A DNA stretch of 64,000 nt from Microbacteriaceae bacterium VKM Ac-2854 (GCA_013205085.1 JABMLH010000011.1:1-64000); one strand, 5' to 3'; positions 51,004 to 59,823 are shown, numbered from the stretch's first letter. The notes: generated from the letters alone by a model not told the origin. A program made the numbers and translations.

Positions 51004-51951
51004 TCATCGGTTGAGTTCTCGTCTGATGACGTCGCGCATGGTTCGTATGCTCCGGAATCCTGTTCGTTGGGCGATGTCGGTGAGATCGTGTGCGCTGGTG
51101 GCGTTCAGGCTGGTGATCAGGTCGTGGGCGCGGAGCGCACGCGTGTGTTGAAGGTGGCGTAGAGGGGTTGTTCCTGCTTGGCGGAACACGAGTTGTACGT
51201 AGGAGGCAGAGACGCCGAGTTCCGCTGCGGCATCCGCGAGGCCGAAGTCGGGGTTCGCGAGGTGCGCAGCGAACAGCGCGACCGCTCGGCGATACAGAGA
51301 GCGTGACGCGGATGTCCCTGCAATGATGGGGGCGTCATGGTCATCGACGAGAAATGCCGATGCGGAGGACTCCGCTGCGGTACGCAGATAGGAGAACGAG
51401 GCGGATCGGGGATCGACGCTCGAGTTCAGGATCACGGTCGAGATGTTGCTGAAGGCGACCCGGCCTGCCGAGGACGCGGCTTGGCTTGCGATCAGTTGCT
51501 CCGAACCATCCCCCGCAGCGAGGTGGGCGCGCGGTGTTGTGAGGCTGATGAACGCTGCGGGAGCGACCGTTTCGATGGTGAGGGGTTGGCTGGGGTCGCT
51601 GAGCAGCGCTGACCCGGTTTCGAAAGAGACCTCCCCGAAACGGGCCGCCCTGATTCGGCCACGACCTTCGATCACGAGGGAGAGCTCCGCCGATCTGGAT
51701 GACGTTCGCCGGACGGGACGTACAGCGGTGAGAGCGGAAACCCACAGCCGCCGAAGCTCGAAACCCGAGGCGCGTACGGCGTCGCCGTAGAGGAAAAGGG
51801 GGCGCGCATCTCGCATCACGTGCCAGCCGCTCCGCGCCAGCCAATTGACCGCATCTCCGTCTCGGAGGGCGACATTCCGCTCCACCCAAACAGGATCAGG
51901 TGTCACGGATCTGCTCGGGCTATCGCCGAGAGTTGCTGAGTTGTCTCTCAC
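51004..51951 (-). CDS. AraC-type regulator of the secreted-protein array, paralog B
   Basis: 315 residues from GTG at 51951, chosen because it precedes the conserved part; other GTGs lie downstream. The conserved blocks are WLARSGWHVM, LFLYGDAVRASGFELRRLWV and VILNSSVDPR. The AraC helix-turn-helix pair is LGVSASYVQLVFRQAGTTPL with GFRSIRTMRDVIRR. It is divergent from the glycine-rich secreted protein at 52121. The space between carries ACACGAAT at 52006 and 52022. Compared with paralogs A and C the blocks are collinear, so they share ancestry and probably a ligand type. Confidence 0.8.
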   Translation of the reverse strand: MRDNSATLGDSPSRSVTPDPVWVERNVALRDGDAVNWLARSGWHVMRDARPLFLYGDAVRASGFELRRLWVSALTAVRPVRRTSSRSAELSLVIEGRGRIRAARFGEVSFETGSALLSDPSQPLTIETVAPAAFISLTTPRAHLAAGDGSEQLIASQAASSAGRVAFSNISTVILNSSVDPRSASFSYLRTAAESSASAFLVDDHDAPIIAGTSASRSLYRRAVALFAAHLANPDFGLADAAAELGVSASYVQLVFRQAGTTPLRHLQHTRALRAHDLITSLNATSAHDLTDIAQRTGFRSIRTMRDVIRRELNR

Positions 51952-52120
51952 GACTAAGACAATGGCGAAAGCTATACACCATGACGCGGGTGACGTGAGA
52001 CACGAATGGACAGTTCGTGAAACACGAATATTCCGCGGATATGTCGCCGAGTAGCTATCGCGTGGGCTGTACTCGATTCCGTTCCGCGGGAGTCGCGGGA
52101 GGAATGAGGAATAGCAGGCC
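51952..52120. promoter_or_regulatory. Divergent promoter region of AraC paralog B and glycine-rich protein
   Basis: Contains two ACACGAAT units (52006-52013, 52022-52029), 16 bases apart, as candidate AraC sites. The segment 52070-52112 (TACTCGATTCCGTTCCGCGG to GAGGAAT) is closely repeated at 54977-55018 before the paralogous glycine-rich gene. Confidence 0.55.
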
Positions 52121-53353
52121 GTGGTGAACGAGATGGAACAGACGGATGAGGGCGCCGGCCTTCCCGAAATAACCAGGATGGGTCGGCGAACGATCATGCA
52201 AGGCGCGGCGTGGACGATCCCGGTGGTCGTGGGAGCAGCGTCGGCGCCGCTCGCTGCGGCGTCGGTACCCAGCGAGTGCGTTCAGGTCGGATCGGTTGTC
52301 GGTTTGACGGTTCCTAATGTGTCGAATGGGGCGAACCAGGCTCCCACGAAGGTGGCGGGCGGCTACATGGTGAGCGTTCCGGCCGGTACGACGACAATCT
52401 GTTATCGAATCGGTGGTGGCGGTGGCGGCAGCGACACCGGGACCATCGGCGGATACGGCGGCGACGGCGGTAGCGGTGCGTTGATCACGGGGTCGATCCC
52501 GGCGAACATGGTCGGCTCGACCTTCCAGGTCATCATCGCTAGTGGCGGTCAGGGTTCCGAGTACGCGAACGCGGCCGGCTCGTCGCTGGACTACGGCGGA
52601 TCCGGGTACACGACCGGCGGTGACGGCGGGTTCTTCGCCGCCGGTGGCGGTGGTAGCTCGGCGATCCTGACCACGGGCGGATCTCCGCTCGTCGTCGCGG
52701 CCGGCGGTGGTGGCGGTGGAGGTAAGGGCGGTAACCCGCCTGGTCAGGACATCGGCTACAGCGGCGCCCACGGCGCTACCGCGGACGCCCTGATCCCCAA
52801 CGGCCCCGGCGGGACGGGTGTGATCACTCGCGACATCTCCGGCACCGTTCCGGCGACCATGTCCACGCCCGGCGGCGCAAGCGCGGTCTACGCAGCCGAC
52901 GGCGGCAACGGCCAGTCCGTCGGCTACAGCACGACGACTCAGATCAATGTCGGATTCTTCCTCCCGGACCCGAACCCGACGACGAAGCAGCCGGGGTGGG
53001 GGTTCCTCAGTCCCTTCACGAACGGCGCAACGGGACCCGGCGGCGGCGCGATGGGCGGCGGCGGCGGCGGCGGCGGCGGCGGCTACCAGAATGGTGGGCT
53101 CGCGGGGTCAGCGACCGCGAACGGCTGGAACGGTAACGTCAACACCGCAGCCGAGGTCTTCGGTGGTGGCGCCGGCGCGGGTCAGAGCTACGTGGCCACC
53201 GGAATCGGCGGCGGCTTCGACCCGGCTGGGGCCGGCAACGGCGGCTACGCCCCGACCTCGGGTGGCGTCTCCAACCCTGCTGTCCCCACCAGCCGCGGCG
53301 GCGACGGTTTCGCGACGTTCACCTTCTACCAAGGCTCCGACTGCGCCTGCTAA
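52121..53353 (+). CDS. Tat-type secreted protein 4, glycine-rich
   Basis: 410 residues from GTG at 52121 (ATG at 52133 also possible). GAGGAAT with good spacing precedes the GTG, and the same layout recurs at the paralog. GRRTIMQGAAWTIPVVVGAA then SAPLAAAS is the array signal. The mature protein is rich in glycine with regular Gly-Gly-X stretches (GGYGGDGGSGALITG, SSAILTTGGSPLVVAAGGGG), like the ALK-type glycine-rich domain found in many bacterial surface proteins. It ends in a Cys pair (DCAC). Divergent from AraC paralog B. Likely an exposed beta/polyglycine-helix adhesive protein. Confidence 0.75.
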   Translation: MVNEMEQTDEGAGLPEITRMGRRTIMQGAAWTIPVVVGAASAPLAAASVPSECVQVGSVVGLTVPNVSNGANQAPTKVAGGYMVSVPAGTTTICYRIGGGGGGSDTGTIGGYGGDGGSGALITGSIPANMVGSTFQVIIASGGQGSEYANAAGSSLDYGGSGYTTGGDGGFFAAGGGGSSAILTTGGSPLVVAAGGGGGGGKGGNPPGQDIGYSGAHGATADALIPNGPGGTGVITRDISGTVPATMSTPGGASAVYAADGGNGQSVGYSTTTQINVGFFLPDPNPTTKQPGWGFLSPFTNGATGPGGGAMGGGGGGGGGGYQNGGLAGSATANGWNGNVNTAAEVFGGGAGAGQSYVATGIGGGFDPAGAGNGGYAPTSGGVSNPAVPTSRGGDGFATFTFYQGSDCAC

Positions 53354-53689
53354 GCGCTCCGGCAGATCGTGCGCCACTCCCGGCGCACGATCTGCCACAA
53401 CCCATCGCGAATACCGGCGTGTCGGACTTCTGCGATCCGAACGCTCACCACTCCCCCTAGCAGAGAAAAGAAACCAACATGACGGGCGTAACGATCCGAA
53501 TTCCGGTCTCGCTTCAGCGCCGTCAAACCGATCGGTGATAATCGTCCTTATCCGTCGGCGGATGCTTCTGCCGCGCGCGAAAGCCGTCCGTCGGCGTCCG
53601 CGCGAGTGGAGCGTTGCCGTCGTGGTCGCGGCGTTTTCGCGTTCACAGACCGGACCGCCCACCGGCACCCGAACAAGGAGCACACCGCC
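53354..53689. other. Gap before secreted protein 5
   Basis: 336 bases. It begins with a weak hairpin (GGCGCACGATCTGCC region near 53370-53395) after the glycine-rich gene. A possible 19-residue ORF (53479-53538, MTGVTIRIPVSLQRRQTDR) has an AAAGAAA upstream and could be a leader peptide. The end carries the AAGGAG ribosome binding site of the next gene. Nothing else is seen. Confidence 0.4.
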
Positions 53690-54379
53690 ATGCCCACACC
53701 CGACACCGCTCGAGCCAGATCGATGAGCCTGCTCCCTCGACGAACCGTTGTCGCTGCAGCCGCTTGGGCGACACCCGTCCTCGCTTTCACCGCCGCAGCC
53801 CCGGCCGCTGTCGCGTCCGAATCGATGGTATGCCCCACAGGAGTGATGCCGGCCGTGATCGTGTCGCAACTCGATCCGTCCGACTGGCTCGTCTTTCAGG
53901 CGCGCTCATGGTGGACGATGTCAAGCAAATACTTCGGAATCGACACAACGCTCGTCGATCCCGCGGTCTACGGCACGACCTACGAATTCTCTCTGCTGGG
54001 CGGAACACGATTCACGACAACGAGCGGCGGCAGCGGCGTCGCCCCGTGGTACATGTTCCCGAGCACGTTCACAGGCACGGTCGGCTCGATCACCCCACTT
54101 CCCATCGTCGACGAGACGATCGGCGACGTGAACCTGCTGGTCGTGCCGGACGTCTACGACCCGAATTCGAACGTCGATGTGTCCTTCGACGCTTCCGATG
54201 CATACACGCCGTCGTCGGTGCAGTTCACCGTCGAGTTGCGATTCACCAGCCCGACGACGGGCCAGCAGATCGTCTGCATGCAAGAGCTCTTCTACGACGT
54301 CGCGAGCACATTCACCGGTGGGCCCATCATCAACGGACACGGCAACCTCCACCTGACAGGCACCATTGCCGCAGCCTGA
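53690..54379 (+). CDS. Tat-type secreted protein 5
   Basis: 229 residues from ATG at 53690, preceded by AAGGAG. LPRRTVVAAAAWATPVLAFT then AAAPAAVAS is a more diverged form of the array signal. The mature part of about 185 residues has MVCPTGVMPAVIVSQLDPSD, then Thr/Ser-rich beta strands (TFTGTVGSITPLPIVDE), DVSFDASDAYTPSSVQFTVE and QQIVCMQELFYDV, so one disulphide is possible. No domain recognised. It follows the glycine-rich gene in the same direction. Confidence 0.7.
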   Translation: MPTPDTARARSMSLLPRRTVVAAAAWATPVLAFTAAAPAAVASESMVCPTGVMPAVIVSQLDPSDWLVFQARSWWTMSSKYFGIDTTLVDPAVYGTTYEFSLLGGTRFTTTSGGSGVAPWYMFPSTFTGTVGSITPLPIVDETIGDVNLLVVPDVYDPNSNVDVSFDASDAYTPSSVQFTVELRFTSPTTGQQIVCMQELFYDVASTFTGGPIINGHGNLHLTGTIAAA

Positions 54380-54894
54380 CCCCAGGTCCCTCTCGAGTCG
54401 CAACCACCACGAACTCGCGGTGCTGACACACATGGCGGCGTTGCGGTCCCCCTGATTCCCCTCCCGTCGCGTCAAGGCGCTCTCGTCACAGCACGGCGCG
54501 CAGCGTCCGTGCGGCCGGTCTCGACGGATCAGTCTTGGAGATCTCGAACGAGTTCGAGCAGTCGGTCGGCGGTGCGCCGATCGGTGAATCTGTCACTTCG
54601 TCCCAGCAGGCCGGCCATGTTCTCCAGTACGTTCGCGGCGAAGTCGCTGGAGCCGTCTCGGGCGCAGGAATACGCGAACTCGGCATGATGAGCAGGACAC
54701 CTTCTTCCCCGGTGGGCGCGGCGTTGTTCGTCAGCAGAGGGCCTGGCATCTCGCCAGGGTAGGGGGCTGCCTGACGCTCTCGCCTAGCCACGGTCGATTT
54801 CGTTTTTCCGCGGTCTGTCGCATCGCGTTCTCAAGATCCGGGAGAGCCATTCTCCTCGAGAACGAACGAACTAGAAAAAGTCTTCCGTCGAGGT
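54380..54894. other. Gap with a gene fragment
   Basis: About 515 bases without an intact gene. A minus-strand fragment (54529-54705) is described separately. The part after 54760 is AT-richer and leads into the promoter of the next array gene. Confidence 0.5.
54529..54705 (-). pseudogene. C-terminal gene fragment
   Basis: An open minus frame encodes HHAEFAYSCARDGSSDFAAN, VLENMAGLLGRSDRFTDRRT and ADRLLELVRDLQD then stop. It looks like the helical end of a soluble protein, but has no start or upstream body. Source family unknown. Confidence 0.4.
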
Positions 54895-54976
54895 TGATGA
54901 CGCGAGAAGCGAGCACGAAGTTCCCGAAAGACGACGATTCTGAGCGTTCGTGGCGAACGCCGGAGTGCTTGAGGTC

Positions 54977-55025
54977 TACTCGATTTCGATCCGCGAGCGT
55001 CGTGGAAGAACGAGGAATTGTGATC
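54977..55025 (+). promoter_or_regulatory. Duplicated promoter and ribosome binding segment
   Basis: TACTCGATTTCGATCCGCGA to GAGGAAT (54977-55018) is a close copy of 52070-52112 in front of the other glycine-rich gene. GAGGAAT has good spacing to the TTG at 55026. Confidence 0.65.
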
Positions 55026-56186
55026 TTGGTAGAAGAGATGAAGCCGGAACTCCCCCAGCACGGGGCCGCTTCCGAACTGACCCGAAGCGGAGTCCATCGC
55101 CGCACGCTGGTACGGGGGGCGGCGTGGACGATCCCTGTCGTCGCCGTCGCGGCGACGGCCCCCACAGCAGCGGCAAGCGGATGCGTCAGCGGTAGCTTCA
55201 CAGCGACGGCGCCGAGCAGCTCGAGTAGCCCCGCGGCGACGACGAGCACGTTCGTTGTGCCCAACGCAGTGACCACGTTGACCTTCGCGGTCGCTGGGGG
55301 CGCCGGCGGCAGCGCGACCTATTGGGATCACGCGCCCGTTGGACGCGGCGGTGACGGCGCCCTCGTGAACGGGACCCTGGCCGTGACCCCGGGCCAGGTC
55401 CTGACCCTTATCGTCGGCCAGGGCGGCATGGGCGAGGACAACATCGCAGGCGATGTCGATGGCGCCTCCGGTGTGGCGCCAGGGCGCGCCGGCGGCGGCG
55501 GCTACGGCGACGGCGGATCCACCCTCTGGTCCGGCGGCCCGAACGCCTTCTACGACAGTTTCGCGGGCGGATCCGGCGGCGGCGGGTCCGCCATTCTGTT
55601 GGGCGGCTCCCCGCTCGTCATCGCGGGCGGCGGCGGCGGCTCCGGCGCATGGAACGGCCGCGACATCCCCACCAGCCCCGGATACGGCAAACCACCGCAG
55701 AACGGCGGCAGCGGCAACGCTAACGGCACCGCCAATGGGTCGGACGGTAACAACTCCGAACTCGCCGCCGGCGGATGGTTCCCCCCGACGTGGACCGTCT
55801 CCGCTGGACACGGAGCGATCGGGGCAACACCGGGCGTCGGCGGTAGCACCGGGACCGGCTCGGGCGGCACAACCACGCTTCTGCCCGGACTCGCCGCGAC
55901 CGGACAAAACGGCGCGGCCGGCGTATCCGCGGCGCGCGGCGGCCGCGCGCTCGTCTCCGGTGCCGGCGGCGGCGGCTATGCAGGCGGTGGATCCGGAGGC
56001 CGCACAGACACGGCATCAGTTCCCAGCACGACCATCCCCTGGGCCATGGCAGGCGCCGCCGGCGGAGCGGGATCCAGCTTCCTCTCCCCCGCAGCAGGCG
56101 GCACCTTCACCCAAGCCGGCAACTCCCCCACCGCGCCCCTCGTGCGCAACCCCGGATGGATCACGCTGTCCTGGACCTGCGAATAA
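55026..56186 (+). CDS. Tat-type secreted protein 6, glycine-rich paralog
   Basis: 386 residues from TTG at 55026 (ATG at 55038 possible). The non-ATG start is preferred by comparison with the gene at 52121. HRRTLVRGAAWTIPVVAVAA then TAPTAAAS is the array signal. The mature protein again has many Gly-Gly-X stretches (LTFAVAGGAGGSATYW, PLVIAGGGGGSGAWN) and ends in TLSWTCE. It is a paralog of the protein at 52121. A perfect hairpin terminator follows. No full-length regulator is divergent from it, but a small AraC-like gene lies downstream. Confidence 0.75.
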   Translation: MVEEMKPELPQHGAASELTRSGVHRRTLVRGAAWTIPVVAVAATAPTAAASGCVSGSFTATAPSSSSSPAATTSTFVVPNAVTTLTFAVAGGAGGSATYWDHAPVGRGGDGALVNGTLAVTPGQVLTLIVGQGGMGEDNIAGDVDGASGVAPGRAGGGGYGDGGSTLWSGGPNAFYDSFAGGSGGGGSAILLGGSPLVIAGGGGGSGAWNGRDIPTSPGYGKPPQNGGSGNANGTANGSDGNNSELAAGGWFPPTWTVSAGHGAIGATPGVGGSTGTGSGGTTTLLPGLAATGQNGAAGVSAARGGRALVSGAGGGGYAGGGSGGRTDTASVPSTTIPWAMAGAAGGAGSSFLSPAAGGTFTQAGNSPTAPLVRNPGWITLSWTCE

Positions 56187-56227
56187 CACCCACAATCGCA
56201 GCTCCGCGAGCGACCCAGTTGAACGAA

Positions 56228-56258
56228 ACGCGGTCGCGGGTCGCACCCGCGACCGCGT
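56228..56258 (+). terminator. Terminator after secreted protein 6
   Basis: ACGCGGTCGCGGGT (56228-56241) pairs exactly with ACCCGCGACCGCGT (56245-56258), loop CGC. Starts 41 bases after the stop. Confidence 0.85.
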
Positions 56259-56306
56259 GAATCCGCCAGTCACCATTGACCGGGCATAACGCAGGACGGA
56301 GGTAGT

Positions 56307-56334
56307 CGGGGCCACGACCGGCACCGTGGCCCCG
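56307..56334. terminator. Second hairpin after secreted protein 6
   Basis: CGGGGCCACG (56307-56316) and CGTGGCCCCG (56325-56334). A very similar hairpin (GGGGCCACGGT) lies at 57417-57444, so the pair brackets the two small genes between them. Confidence 0.65.
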
Positions 56335-56512
56335 GCCCTTCCTAATCCCGCCCAGCACGCCTCGCCTACACGGCACACCCACAGTGACGCCCGCACCACT
56401 TAAAGAGTGAGCATCACCTCACGGCGCTGCCTCTGGCTTCGCGATCGCTCCGACCGGCTCCCACACCTCCACTGCGCGAGGCACATACACAACGATCCAT
56501 CAGATAGCGAAT

Positions 56513-56917
56513 ATGAACATAACGAACAACCGGGCCCTCTCCCGCGAGACGGCGCAGAACGCGCGCAAGATCGTGTTGCAGGCGCTGGGCCAGTTCCGAG
56601 ACCCGCACCTCACCCCCGCGCGGATCCTTCGCACCGCGAACGTTCCACCGCTGCGGACGGCGATCCGATTCCGGCGCGCGTTCGGGCACTCGCTCGCAAC
56701 ACATCTCACCCTGCTGCGCGTCGCCGCGGCGACCGAGGCCATGATCGGCGCGGATCCCCGAGACCCCGACCCGCTGACCACCATCGCCCAGACGGCCGGA
56801 TTCACCGACGCCGCCGCGCTAGGACGAGCATTCCGCCGTCACCGACAAACCAGCAGCTATGAAGCCCTCCTGCGAATCAGCGCGGCCCGCGACCGGCCAC
56901 GACCCGAACAGGACTAA
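56513..56917 (+). CDS. Short AraC-like DNA-binding protein
   Basis: 134 residues. Only the C-terminal AraC double helix-turn-helix is present: TPARILRTANVPPLRTAIRF and TTIAQTAGFTDAAALGRAFR, then RHRQTSSYEALLR. It lacks the sensor half of the three longer regulators. No ribosome binding site precedes the ATG, and AGATAGCGAATATG runs into it, so the mRNA may be leaderless. AGATAGCGAA recurs at 57487 and TATAGCGAA at 57528. It could modulate the other AraC proteins by competing for sites. Confidence 0.65.
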   Translation: MNITNNRALSRETAQNARKIVLQALGQFRDPHLTPARILRTANVPPLRTAIRFRRAFGHSLATHLTLLRVAAATEAMIGADPRDPDPLTTIAQTAGFTDAAALGRAFRRHRQTSSYEALLRISAARDRPRPEQD

Positions 56918-57100
56918 GCCCGACACCCCATCTCGCACCGTATCGGCGAAGGCAGAGCGAAGAACACCTGCACACCTGGTCAACGAAACCGGTGCCACAT
57001 AGCAAAGATGTGCGCTCGGCGCAAGATGCTGCGCTTGACTTTCAAGCGAAGCGACTTCTTGTCATGCTGATATCGGCATCTTGCTGACGGAAAGGGGCCG

Positions 57101-57322
57101 ATGACACACGATCGCGTCTACATCCTGATCGACAGAGGATTATGGGGTAGTGAGCGGATGGTCGGCGCTTATCTGACAGAGAAGGCTCTTCGCGCCGCGA
57201 TCGACATCCGCCGCTTGGACCTGACGGTCGACATCGGTGACACGCTGCTCGTTCAAACCTGGGCCGGAGGGAATCTTCTCTGCAGCCGCAAGGGCTCAGA
57301 ACTCATCGACGATACCGCCTAG
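57101..57322 (+). CDS. Small hypothetical protein
   Basis: 73 residues with GGAAAGGGG before the ATG. Soluble alpha/beta protein (DRVYILIDRGLWGSERMVGA, YLTEKALRAAIDIRRLDLTV, GDTLLVQTWAGGNLLCSRKG). No family known. Between two related hairpins and near the operator-like repeat at 57483. Confidence 0.55.
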   Translation: MTHDRVYILIDRGLWGSERMVGAYLTEKALRAAIDIRRLDLTVDIGDTLLVQTWAGGNLLCSRKGSELIDDTA

Positions 57323-57416
57323 TTCGGCACCGTAGTGCCGCGACTGTTGGGCAGCTCCAGAGAAGAACGACGCCTGGCGCAGGAACGTAACCACTGCGAG
57401 GGATTAGTTCGAAAGT

Positions 57417-57444
57417 GGGGCCACGGTCCGCCAACCGTGGCCCC
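57417..57444. terminator. Hairpin terminator
   Basis: GGGGCCACGGT (57417-57427) pairs exactly with ACCGTGGCCCC (57434-57444). Related to the hairpin at 56307-56334. Confidence 0.75.
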
Positions 57445-57482
57445 GGGGCAGCCGACCGGGGGATGGTCGATCTGCCGAGTCA

Positions 57483-57512
57483 TTTAGATAGCGAACCCGT
57501 TCACCATCTAAA
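57483..57512. promoter_or_regulatory. 30-base imperfect palindrome, possible operator
   Basis: TTTAGAT (57483-57489) and ATCTAAA (57506-57512) are exact arms. GAAC and GTTC pair inside. It lies 170 bases beyond the 3' end of secreted protein 7 with no gene start nearby, so its target is unclear. Confidence 0.5.
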
Positions 57513-57683
57513 ATGACCAGTGCTCACTATAGCGAATGTCTGCTTCGCTTCCCTACATAGACAAATCCCGTCGAGGCCCACCGCCGTGATCAGGCGACGG
57601 CGAGACAGACGTCGCGGCAGCAAGGCCACGCCGTCCGTTCGTCGCAGTCATCCTCGCGGACGACAGCCTCGGCGGTGTGCGGG

Positions 57684-58502
57684 TTAGTTGCAGCTGAAGG
57701 CGAAGAGGTTGGTGAGTGCGGCCGTGTGGTCGGGCTGCGCGTCGGACCACTGACCGGCGGCGGTGAGGGCGAGTTTGGGGCTGAGCGCGCCGATTGCGGA
57801 GGTCCAGGCGCTGGAGATGACGGGGATGGCCGTGGCGATGGAGTTGATGAGCGCGAAGCCGGGAACGCCGGTGACATCCGGGGGGACGAGGGCGCCGAAG
57901 TAGCCCCAGAAGGTGTCATCGCCGGGCACGAGCCCGTTCAGAGTCAGTTCACGCTGGATGTCCCAGGTGACGCTGATCGTCACGGTCGCCGCGAGCCCGG
58001 AACCGTTGATGACGCGAGTGACGGTGGGCGGGGAGAGGTAGTCGCCCAGGCTGGTCGGGGAGATCCAGAAGTCGCCGGCGACCTTGGGCCCGCTGACGGC
58101 GAGGGCGGCCGGGGTGAGCACGGCGGCGACGATCGCGGTGGCGTAGGCAAGGGAGAACGCATCGAACGCGGCTTCGAAGGCGAGGTTGTTGGTTGCGTCG
58201 ATCCCGAACGGGGCGGGAAGGTTCAGGCTCCAGGTTCCCGTGGCGGTCTCGGTGACCACGAGCTGGCTGGGGATGGGTTCGGAGGGGCTATCCGCATGCA
58301 CCCGGAACCCGGGCGCGATAAGCCCGGTGCCACCAGCGTCTAGGACGCAGTCGCTGACGATACTCACGTTCCACGGGTTGGTACTGGGAGATGCTGACGC
58401 CATGGGCGCGGCGACCGCGACCGCGACCGCGGGCACCGTCCACGCGGCGCCCTTGACGAGGGTGCGGCGGCGGGGACCGCTGGCGGGAATGATGTCGTTC
58501 AT
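57684..58502 (-). CDS. Tat-type secreted protein 7
   Basis: 272 residues from ATG at 58502 with AGGAG upstream. RRRTLVKGAAWTVPAVAVAV then AAPMASAS is the array signal. The mature part of about 230 residues begins NPWNVSIVSDCVLDAGGTGL and ends TNLFAFSCN, so the two cysteines may be bridged. The middle is hydrophobic and beta/alpha mixed (AYATAIVAAVLTPAALAVSG). No domain recognised. It is divergent from AraC paralog C across 238 bases that include a GGCGTCTTT motif at 58634. Confidence 0.75.
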   Translation of the reverse strand: MNDIIPASGPRRRTLVKGAAWTVPAVAVAVAAPMASASPSTNPWNVSIVSDCVLDAGGTGLIAPGFRVHADSPSEPIPSQLVVTETATGTWSLNLPAPFGIDATNNLAFEAAFDAFSLAYATAIVAAVLTPAALAVSGPKVAGDFWISPTSLGDYLSPPTVTRVINGSGLAATVTISVTWDIQRELTLNGLVPGDDTFWGYFGALVPPDVTGVPGFALINSIATAIPVISSAWTSAIGALSPKLALTAAGQWSDAQPDHTAALTNLFAFSCN

Positions 58503-58740
58503 GAGGGCTCCTGGTGTTTCGGGTGCGGGGCTCGGAGAGCGGAGATGACCGCTCGGTGTCTGTAGCGAGTGTGGCGATCGGGTTCGCGTTGTTGCGACAT
58601 AATCTCGGAAATGGTTTCTTTCGCCCCTTCCGGTGGCGTCTTTCAGCCGGAGTGCGTCACGCGGGCAGGGTCTTCGCGCCACCCCTGCAAGAGAAACCTG
58701 CTGCAGCGTTGAGCTGCCGACCCGATATTTGGAGGATGAC

Positions 58741-59637
58741 ATGGCCGACTTCTCGGTCGAACGACAATTAGCGCTACAGAATGAGGAGGCCGTCAGCTGG
58801 CTGGAGCATCGCGGTTTTCAGGTGCACAGCTACACGCGTCCGTTTCACGTGTTCACGGACGAGATTCGGCAGGACGACTTCGTGTTGCGTCGGGTGTGGT
58901 TCACGGCCGCCCACGCGTCTCGGGCGGCCGACACGGGGCCGGAACGTCGTTTCGAGGCGTCTTTGGTGATCGAGGGCGACGGGACGGTCGATATCGATCG
59001 CGCAGGCGCGATCGGTCTCGGTGCCGGGCAGCTGCTGCTGCGCACCCGGGCGGTGCCGCTGGAGGTGCGCACCACGCAGCCGGCGGCCGTGATTCAGGTG
59101 GAATCGAAGTGGGACCGGCTAACGCATCTCGGATCCGCTCCGACGGAACCGTTCGAGGCGAATGAGGAGTACGCGAGCGTGTTCGCCACCCTCGCCACCG
59201 CGATCCTCAACTCCACGATCGGTCCGACCGATGGCGGTTTCACCGCGCTACGGCGCGCCGTCGAAGCGGCGCTCTCCGCGATCGTGGCCGACCCTTTGAC
59301 CGGGATCAGGCAGCGAATGGCTTCGGCGGCGCAATGGACCCTGTATCAGCGGGCGGTGACTCTGATCGCTGCCCGCGCGGACGACGCCGCCCTGGACGTC
59401 TCCGTCCTGGCGAGTGAGCTCGCAGTGTCCAAGCAGTATCTGCAGCGCGCCTTCCGCGCGGCGGGGACGTCGCCGATGCGGTACCTCCGACTCGTCCGTG
59501 CCACCAACGCGCGCGCCCTCCTCGATGCCAACCCTGCAGCCGGCCGAGATGACCTCGAGGCCATCGCCCACCAGACCGGGTTCAACACCGTGGAAACCAT
59601 GAACGACGTCATCACCCGCGAACTCAGACCCAGCTAA
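58741..59637 (+). CDS. AraC-type regulator of the secreted-protein array, paralog C
   Basis: 298 residues from ATG at 58741 with a GGAGG ribosome binding site. Conserved blocks: WLEHRGFQVH, HVFTDEIRQDDFVLRRVWFT, AILNSTIGPT, then the AraC helix-turn-helix LAVSKQYLQRAFRAAGTSPM with GFNTVETMNDVITR. The cupin-like middle part (SLVIEGDGTVDIDRAGAIGL) aligns with the SLVIEGRGRIRAARFGEVSF region of paralog B. It is divergent from secreted protein 7 and convergent with secreted protein 8. It probably controls one or both. Confidence 0.82.
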   Translation: MADFSVERQLALQNEEAVSWLEHRGFQVHSYTRPFHVFTDEIRQDDFVLRRVWFTAAHASRAADTGPERRFEASLVIEGDGTVDIDRAGAIGLGAGQLLLRTRAVPLEVRTTQPAAVIQVESKWDRLTHLGSAPTEPFEANEEYASVFATLATAILNSTIGPTDGGFTALRRAVEAALSAIVADPLTGIRQRMASAAQWTLYQRAVTLIAARADDAALDVSVLASELAVSKQYLQRAFRAAGTSPMRYLRLVRATNARALLDANPAAGRDDLEAIAHQTGFNTVETMNDVITRELRPS

Positions 59638-59692
59638 CCCTCGACACTAACCCTCGACGAGATCCTGGCGGCGCTCCGGCGGGAGAACGAGG

Positions 59693-59718
59693 AGGGCGCG
59701 GGCAGATGCCCGCGCCCT
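59693..59718. terminator. Hairpin terminator between convergent genes
   Basis: AGGGCGCGGGCA (59693-59704) pairs exactly with TGCCCGCGCCCT (59707-59718). The two-base gap means the innermost pairs must open. It lies between AraC paralog C and convergent secreted protein 8. Confidence 0.75.
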
Positions 59719-59823
59719 ATCGTCGGCTGCTCACCAGACGCTGACGACGAACCGACCTTAGTGCCCGCCCGAGATCGCAGGTCTCGCCGCACCGCGTGCG
59801 GGCTGCCGCCCTGCCGGGGGGAC

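Noticed and set aside
51004-52197. N-terminal extension of AraC paralog B up to 52197
   Set aside because: It would overlap the divergent glycine-rich gene and its promoter, and the added residues do not match the other paralogs.
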